Part shown: positions 56,830-64,000 of the stretch, piece after piece
How positions within the stretch are numbered: the stretch's first letter is position 1
Layout of the letters: each line of letters opens with the position of its first letter
Source: Chalara sp. BL73
Taxonomy: Eukaryota; Ascomycota; Leotiomycetes; Helotiales
Length of the DNA stretch: 64,000 nt
Direction: 5' to 3'
Assembly (NCBI GenBank): GCA_918026815.1
Contig: CAKJVC010000191.1
Coordinates: forward strand, 310,001-374,000
Translations under genes and position numbers: made by a program
Notes under the pieces: model-generated
Seen by the model: the letters and a program-made list of their open reading frames with translations, nothing else
Told to the model about the DNA's origin: nothing
The model's database searches: none

Positions 56830-58209
56830 CTTGACATGCGACAAGCTATATTGCGTTCAGTTTCAAGACGTGAAGAAATTTTCATTGATGGAGCTTACTG
56901 AGTCTTGAATATCGTCTTCCTAGGCAATAAGCAAACAAGATCCTGTTATCGCGGGTATTGAGCTCCAATACACCGACGTTGTGTTTGCGGGTCTTGCAAG
57001 TATGGTGGTTGTTGTTACTTGAGAAGGTGACCGTTTATTGGCCCACTACCCGAGCCCCTGAAGTAGGGTCACGGGACCTCACCTTAGACCTTGCAAAGGA
57101 ACAAATCCCAACAAGAATTACGCATAATTATTGAGCAGCTCAGTCACAGGAGATAATTGTAAGTCTGGATTTCATCTTTGCAATTCCTGAATGCAGCTTC
57201 CTTTTACGAAAGAAAAGACACCTCCATCCTCAGTCTCTTCTCAAATATCTTTGGTTGTCAAGAACAATCATCCTGCAGTAATTGAAAATCCAGAAGTGCT
57301 GCTTCAATGGATACCCATTATTCCTACTGACTTAGCCTAGCAGAAGCATATTCAGGAGTAATCATGTCTCCATTTGCAGAGTTCAGTGCTGGCAAGGACA
57401 ACAAGTTTAGCAACTTCAACAACGACCCAGTTCTCAGTCAGCCCCAGAAAGTATCTCTTTCACAAATGGCACCAATGCATGCACTCCATGATACTGAATC
57501 TACAAAATCTATGAAAAGATAGTGCCACCTTGGCAAACGCAATCCGGTGAATGGCACCCTCCAATAGGCCATGTTACAACGAGTCATTGTCTGTTGATCC
57601 TTGCATTGGTGGCTGGATGTCTGGCCCTGGTTGGTGTTGCCATAGAGGTAGAAGCCAACATTCACCTCTGCTGGCTATTGAAGACAGTTCAGACGCATGT
57701 GTGAAGGGTCTCAAGATAGAAGAAGTGATCCATAATTGCTTTATGGGACTAGGGTTGGCTACTACCTGAAGGACTTTCAGGAGACATCCCAAAGAGGTAC
57801 AAAGATGAGGTATACCTCAACTTCAATAAAGAAATGTTTGCGGACATGTTTATGATACTAGCGTAGAGGATATCAACGTCTCTGATTTGGGATGGAGGTT
57901 AAGGGCAGGTACTGAGGGAATAAAGTTTGCCACTATCGTCAACCCTTTGCGATCCCCACATCATGTACTCTGTGACAGCAATAACATGCATCAGCCGGGC
58001 AATAGTTTTGAATGCCAATCCATGCTCACTGACCCCCCCTTATCGATCCTTAAGTCGGTTCCTCCACAGCTGTCCCCTGTTTCAAAAACCCTGCCAATGC
58101 TAAAACTCCCGTCATCCCCTCCAGTGCGTTTGGTTGTTGCCCACCTCGACTATCTCTTATAAAGATACCAGGCCTCCCTCCTCAACAACCAAAGAAGATC
58201 ACATCACAC
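56830..58209. other. intergenic region
   Basis: Promoter of the 2EXR gene and 3' flank of the small membrane protein gene. A 52-codon frame at 57364-57522 (MSPFAEFSAGKDNKFSNFNN and on) begins with ATG, but nothing else supports it. Confidence 0.4.
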
Positions 58210-58539
58210 CTACAAGCCCAGCCACCACTTATAAACAGCAATAGGAATCAGAATCACAAACAGGACACAGCCGGCAACCAAGCACAAAGGAAACAAGACG
58301 CTGCGCAATCTGTCCAAAGCCGACCGCTCATTTTCGCCATCATGCGTGGCACCACCGTGGTGGTTCTCCGGCGGGTTGAACTCCTGGGAGGCAACGCGTC
58401 GAGGTGCTTGGTCCTGGGCTAGCTCTAGCGAGGGGGAAGCAGGCTCCGGGGAGTGGTAAGAAGGGAGCGAGTCGGATCTGTAGGGTGGTGGTGGTGGGCT
58501 GTGAGCTTCTCTGATATCTGTCAAGGGGACGTCGGCCAT
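58210..58539 (-). CDS. small tail-anchored membrane protein
   Basis: A single exon of 109 residues starting MADVPLTDIREAHSPPPPPY. The first 80 residues are hydrophilic and Pro/Ser-rich (PYRSDSLPSYHSPEP has PPxY-like and SxxYHS patterns). A single hydrophobic segment, VLFPLCLVAGCVLFVILIPI, ends the protein together with AVYKWWLGL. This is the layout of a tail-anchored protein with a cytosolic N-terminus. PPPPPY could recruit WW-domain proteins such as Rsp5 ubiquitin ligase. No family was recognised. Confidence 0.6.
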   Translation of the reverse strand: MADVPLTDIREAHSPPPPPYRSDSLPSYHSPEPASPSLELAQDQAPRRVASQEFNPPENHHGGATHDGENERSALDRLRSVLFPLCLVAGCVLFVILIPIAVYKWWLGL

Positions 58540-59975
58540 GGCATGTGCTGTTTCGGGTTCTGAGGCCTCGACGGGAGTATCTGTGATGTTTTTTGCAGGT
58601 GGCGGAAAGTAATATAAAGAATTCGGTGTGGATAGTTGTTGGTAGCTAGATCTTATGGCGGGCTTATGTGCTTCTGTTCTGAGGGCGGTCTCTTTTTGGC
58701 TGGTATTTTGATATGAGAAAGTCGTCTGGCAATGGGAATAATGCCGCGACTGCTAACTGATTTGTGATCTCGACATATACAGCATACGTAAAACGAGTTA
58801 AATATTTGCGTATCTGAAATACTGCGCTGTGATTGGTTGACAGGCACAGTTTAAATTGGAAGTTTTGACTGTGTGCATTGGACGGGACATTATTTAGTAA
58901 CGCTAACTGACTGCAACCTTCTACTTAAGCAACAAGACACTAATCACGCCTCTAATCATTTGTTTTCCCATTAAATTTCTTACGGTGCAATGAACAAGAT
59001 CCACCATATGTTTTCAAAAAAATGCTCCAGAGCCCTAGCGATATAGCCTAATCAGCTGAACCTCGAATCACATTGGGATTAAGAATAGAAGCTATAATGT
59101 TTTACACCAAGGACCGGAAATCATACTCAAGGAGACATACCACTCGGATTCAAAGCTGAGGACTAAATCTTACGCATATTACGGCTAGACTTCGTTCTAC
59201 ATTCTTTTACTACTTCTCCTTCCCTTCCAATTTGAGCTCTACTCTCCTCCGCACCATCTTTCTCCTCGCTAGGAAAAGCCTTCACTCCTGTCGCACACAT
59301 TACATTCCGCTTCTTCCTCTTGACCTGCACATATACAAAAGGTTGAAAATGATATAATTTCATGGAACCATCATGGAATGGCAGAAGAAGTTCTTTAGAA
59401 CAGGAATATAACGACGACATGGCAGCTCTGGTAAGGTGAAACTCGAGGATAGCATCATGGAAGAGCTAGAAATACAAAAGAAGTTCGGAAATTGCGGAAG
59501 TACTAGTCTATGACAGTGGGAGAAGAAACGCCTAAGTGTGGGAGAGCAGGAAGGCAGAAGGAAACCAGGCTATCACATTATTCGTTCTATGTGACCTACT
59601 TATATGGATTAATTAAAGTTCGGGCGGTAGGTGGAGTCATGATTCGTGGTTCCAGTAGACTGACAACGGTCTATGACGCCATTCTGTGCACACAATCCAC
59701 TATCATATTCCCGGTCAGTATAGCCCTTAGTGAGGGCGGGCTGAAGTCATTGTCAACGACCCCTGCCCTTTGTACGGTTTCCACTCCTCGCAAACTGTGC
59801 TGACGGCATTATATCTTGATCTTGCTACAGATATGCTTCTGAGAGTGTCAATCAGCTTAGAAATTCGTTAGATATATGGGAACTGAGGAATTTCCATCAA
59901 TATTCGATTACGCGCATCCCTTAACCGGCTCATGCGAAGTAACGCTACCCTGCGTTGTACTGAGTTCACTGCTAG
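58540..59975. other. intergenic region
   Basis: Promoter of the tail-anchored protein gene and 3' flank of the F-box-like gene. No supported gene. Confidence 0.45.
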
Positions 59976-61843
59976 TCATGGTTCTGTGATGGTTCCATCA
60001 TCCGGATTGACTTGAGCGGCATGACTTCTATCAATCTCTGCATCTATAAGGCGCATTCCTCTATCTGCCATCTCAATGATGCTTTGAAGCTCTTTTAACG
60101 CACGGTCATTATGGTTGTAGAAATGACCATCAATGCATTTGTGGAATTGCGACGTGGTGTTGTGTACTTCTTGAAAAGTCACGACATCGTACTTGATGGG
60201 ATGAAGGTGGCCATTAGGACGAATCAAAGTTCCATCTTTGGACAGCTGATGGTCGACCTGGCTACGCATCTGGACGGACAGGTCCTTGGACATCTGAAAG
60301 TCGTCTATTTTGATCTCTGGCTGTACTTCTGAGGATTTGCCAATGCAAGCGGACAGTGCCTCATGCTGTATCTCATTATGCATAGAAGCTTGCACAAAGC
60401 GTTGATCAAACGAGCGTCCTAGACCCATGGGATCTACCAGATCATAGGCCACCTGGCCGGGATTGCTCCGGCCAGGACGATAATCATCATATCCTAAGCC
60501 AGTTGCAACGAGAACTTCTAGATTTAGTCCTTCCATCTCTCGAAGATTTTCCGCTATCCAGATAGCGGATTTTGATCTTTCAGCCCATGGGCGTTTGTCC
60601 AAGCCATGCTGACCTATCCAGAGTGGCACGTGAGTAAGCTGCATTTCCGTGTTCAATTTTAAATACACCTCGTTTAGATAAAGTTCCTTTAGCGACGACG
60701 CATTACTCTGGATTAAAGATACTAATGAGATAGCGAAGATGTCCAGGCGTTTAACTATAATTCTGGTCAGCATTTCTGTTTTTGGGATATTGATTATGGT
60801 GCTTACGTTCTAGATATTTCAAATGTTGAACTCGCGTGGGACTGTCAACCTGGTAGGGCATACTACGCATTGTCCAATCTTCAATCGTTAGCAGGAGTCT
60901 TTAGACGGTTCACAAATCCTCACCGTCCATGGTCAAAGTATGTCTGTTAATATTCTTCCTGGTTGTAATGTTCCGTTTGACATTCCAGCCAATAAGGCAT
61001 AGGCTTTCGAGACTGGCAGCTTTTCCAAGCAGGAACCATAAGTGTTTAGTAAATGCTGCCTGAGTTTCGACCCTTGACTCCTGTCTCTTGATTGATATCA
61101 CTAGATTCTTGAGCCCTGATAATACCGTCACAGCATTTCCGACATCAATATGATTATTGCAGATCGCCATAATTGACGTGTCACTAACATGATCCAGTAC
61201 AAGTGTTTCGAGAGCCTTGTATTCCAAGGGATCGCGTTTTGCAATGCATGCCAAGGTCGTGGCCAGCAATAACGTAGCGGTCTGACTTGCGTGGCCGACT
61301 ACTTGAAATGGGAGGTTGATCTTGAATCGAATCAATTCTTTTGCCCTTTTTAGAACACCTTCTACCACCCTCCTAAAATCAGTTTCATCAAAAGTGTTTT
61401 CACTCATGCAGTATTGCCGAAGAGAGTCGAAGTATGGTCCCATTTCAGGTACTTTTTGTGTTATGCCTTGGAAGACATCTGACAGGCGAACTATTTCTTC
61501 TACACGATCCATCAGCATGTGGGTAAGAGGCGGAGATCATAAATAATGTAGAAAGAACAAGATTTCACATACGCTCGTCCCGTATGACCATCATATCTAC
61601 GTATGCTGCTTCAATATAGTGGGCGACTCTATCTAAGTCGAATAGATTGGGTATTGGCCCATGTCGAAGAAACTTGGAAAACTCCAGTGGGATAGTTTTG
61701 AGGACTATAGGAGAGAGGATCTGTTCGAAATCTCTGCAGACTAGACGAAGCGGTAGTGTCGCATTCTTGTTGAATCTGTACATGCGGGCATAACTTTTTA
61801 GGATCAAGTCAAATATGTCGTAGGGCAGTGGAGCGTTCTCCAT
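59976..61843 (-). CDS. F-box-like fungal protein
   Basis: Exons (minus): 61843-61573, 61499-60924, 60878-60807 and 60754-59976, giving 565 residues. The start MENAPLPYDIFDLILKSYAR, followed by LPLRLVCRDFEQILSPIVLK, has the LPxxIxxxIL ... LRLVCRxF pattern of F-box-like domains. The middle has leucine-rich segments (LETLVLDHVSDTSIMAICNN, LSGLKNLVISIKR, SLESLCLIGWNVKRN, SLKELYLNEVYLK) like a degenerate LRR array. F-box proteins present substrates to SCF ubiquitin ligases; whether this one does is inferred. The introns at 60879-60923 and 60755-60806 remove stops and keep the frame. Confidence 0.7.
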
Positions 61844-64000
61844 TGCTGGTGGAATATGTTAGGGGCTAATCAGGGCCAGAAATGATTCAATTGGTGGTTT
61901 GAGAGCTGTGCCGGCGAATGCAATATACTCTTATGAGAAGTTTAGTTGTTGTGATTGACGTGGGCACATTTTTGGTCGTACAAGGCTGGAGTGATGTAAA
62001 CAATCAAGGGGGTTTAAAGAAACAAGGCTGGCCCTCTGCTAAGACTTAATTGTCCGAGTCGTGATATGCTACCTTGCTGCCTCAGATTTGAGGTTATGTG
62101 CATCATGAACAGACAGCCTTGTCTACTTTCTAGTACGAAGCGGTTGAAATGATCACGTAAACGTGCGCAGGATATTCGAGTGCTCTCAATCTTCAGTACA
62201 AAACACAGTCACCCGCCATACATCGAGTCTGGTTTGCAGGCAAGTCACTTGGCCAATACTACAATGACAGTCCTATGCACAAAGGAGACAGTAGACCAAG
62301 ACATGGAATGAAAGGGGCCATGGCCAATTTCTTAATGCTTCTTACTTCCCAAGATGTGATAACAACAAGTCATCCGGCGTCGAAGAGGCGATGTAGCAAA
62401 ATCCTAAACACGGGGTAGGCTAAGGGTTCACGAAATCCCCTATCAAGCCCTCATGGATAAATGAAAACCCATGCCTGACCACGATTGACTTCGGCAGATT
62501 TGAGACGTTGTGCCCGGAGCCAGTCTCCAATCATCAGTAGGGACGTCATTGTGATAATATCACCGGCTGCTATCAAGGATGGAACCCTACACCCAAAGCT
62601 GGTAGTATCGACTGATCACGCTTTGGTCATGCATGGGGGGCAGCACAACAGCAACAACAACATACATCAACAGAGGAGCTGATGCAAAGTGATTGCTCTA
62701 GTCCAGATTGGTTGGTTCCGGCACATCCGTTGAAAGCATTCCGACCGATTCGAAGTCAGATCAAGGTCATGACGAGCCAACGTTAGAAGAAATGGGGTTT
62801 ACCGGGCAGTAATTTTTTTGACGGGCGGTTTTGTTTCTATCCCCGCGAAAAGCGGGCTGATTACAGTACTATACATGCATTTTTCACAGGTACAGTTTCA
62901 TCTCATCGCATCCCAGCCTCCGTCGCGTTGATGTTAAATTGTGGCTGATATCATAACTTGGTGTGCCAGTGGAGTCGAGTGGAGTTGAAGTCGATAAGTA
63001 AGTAGTGTACAGTACTGTAGTCCGCTTCGTCCTTCAACAAGCCCCGCGTGTCGAGTCAATCAAATATGGCTCCGGAGGCTTCGATCCAATGGAACACCTC
63101 TCGGTCCTGGATATATGGGGGCGATGCCAGGGAAGTGGTGCAATACAACACTACTAAGTACAATACACTATAAAGTCATGATTCAGGGTTTCTGCAACGG
63201 TGATACAGTACAGCGCCGTACTCATACAGTCCGCTAGGAATGCGCCGGTGTCTTGATGAACATGTGCATGCATTATTACATATTGTTGTATTATTGTACC
63301 CATCGCGACCTGACCTTTTCCCCCAAAAGCTTACGAGAGATAGAAGAAGTTACGAAGCATACACACACACTCTCTCTCTCTCCTCTCCCTCTCCCGCCCT
63401 CCAATACCCTGTGTCGTCGTCATATTCCCCCCTGGCACAGCAGCAAGCACAGCATCCAACCCCCACTACCCCTACCACTGACAGTAAGTAACTGTACCAA
63501 CTAGCAGTAGCTCTGACACCCTGGCATCCCACCACCAAGCCCAAATTAGAATCCATCCTAATCCCCCCCAGACCGAAGTTGAGCCACTTCCATGTCCCCA
63601 CCACCCAAAACTACCTTTACCTGTCAAAAAGAAACCTTGAAAAAAAGTGAGGCCAATCCTTGGCCAAGCCTCAAACATCACATTCTCATGCTTCGACTTC
63701 TTCTACTCTAAGAATCAATATTCCACACCTTAACACCTCAATTCCTGCTTCGTCGCCCTTGGTCCTTTTCCATTTTCTTCTTAATTGTGTACTTTATCAT
63801 CGAGTCCGTCGTTACAAAATCCGTTTATGTGAATTATCGTTGCCCGCCCTGTCATCGAACTGCGATAACAAGGTGGAATGGTCTTATCTCGAGAAATCCA
63901 TCATTCGTGAAACAACAACAATTCACTTGCTTGCCTTGCAGGGTCTGCTTTCCACATAAGTTCGCCGAGACTCTAGAAGCCTCTGCCGCCAGGAATCATA
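61844..64000. other. non-coding region at the right edge, with a CA/CT microsatellite
   Basis: No gene is supported. A CACACA then TCTCTC tract of about 30 bases lies at 63361-63394. The pyrimidine-rich stretch from 63400 to 63760 looks like the leader of a plus-strand gene starting beyond the window, which I infer only from composition. Confidence 0.4.

Noticed and set aside
57364..57522. A 52-codon open frame starting with ATG.
   Set aside because: It is short, with no family match, splice context or other support; noted only in the intergenic entry.
63240..63504. Two overlapping open frames over the CA/CT-rich tract.
   Set aside because: They are translations of low-complexity DNA in two frames and show no protein character.

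Overview
The window is nuclear DNA of a filamentous ascomycete (Pezizomycotina). Genes carry several short introns (about 40-130 bases) with GT/AG ends and CTAAC-like branch sites. The families present (HIR3, ChAPs, 2EXR proteins, DOMON-b561, secreted intradiol dioxygenase, fungal GMC oxidase, DUF8021-like secreted protein) fit that group. A leotiomycete-like source is my impression only. No rRNA, tRNA or CRISPR array was seen.

Layout. 1-281: 3' end of an unknown gene. 764-12395: an ABCC (MRP-type) transporter gene with 17 predicted introns, split by a 6.23 kb hAT element (5322-11552) inserted in Walker A of its second nucleotide-binding domain. Removing the element and one copy of its 8-base target duplication gives a continuous frame of 1,490 codons including the stop. 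13582-17003: a LanC-like protein and a DOMON/cytochrome b561 membrane protein. 19360-21141: an acidic low-complexity protein. 23-27.5 kb: gene-poor, with broken remnants. 27615-31677: a secreted protein, a mitochondrial carrier and a small unknown gene. 31975-40743: the histone chaperone subunit HIR3 and a ChAPs exomer protein, transcribed divergently. 42117-46795: a secreted intradiol dioxygenase and a GMC oxidoreductase. 47239-52706: a glutathione S-transferase fused to a His-rich and basic N-terminal region, then a PhoD-like phosphatase. 55536-61843: a 2EXR protein, a small tail-anchored protein and an F-box-like protein. The remainder to 64000 is non-coding as far as I can see.

The most unusual object is the hAT element. 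Its transposase gene (minus strand) and a second unknown gene (minus strand) are full of in-frame stops but keep their frame. On the plus strand the element carries an open, spliced 147-residue histone H3-family gene (10657-11206). That protein has an H3-like MARTK tail, a CENP-A-length loop 1 and the LQEAAE motif of centromeric H3. Nearly every predicted intron of all three genes carries the same doubled AT-rich motif (ATTAGTATAAA / TTTATACTAAT), in both orientations. I know of no described element of this kind, though I could not search.

All gene models are read from the sequence by splice-site and frame logic. None has been checked against transcripts or databases.
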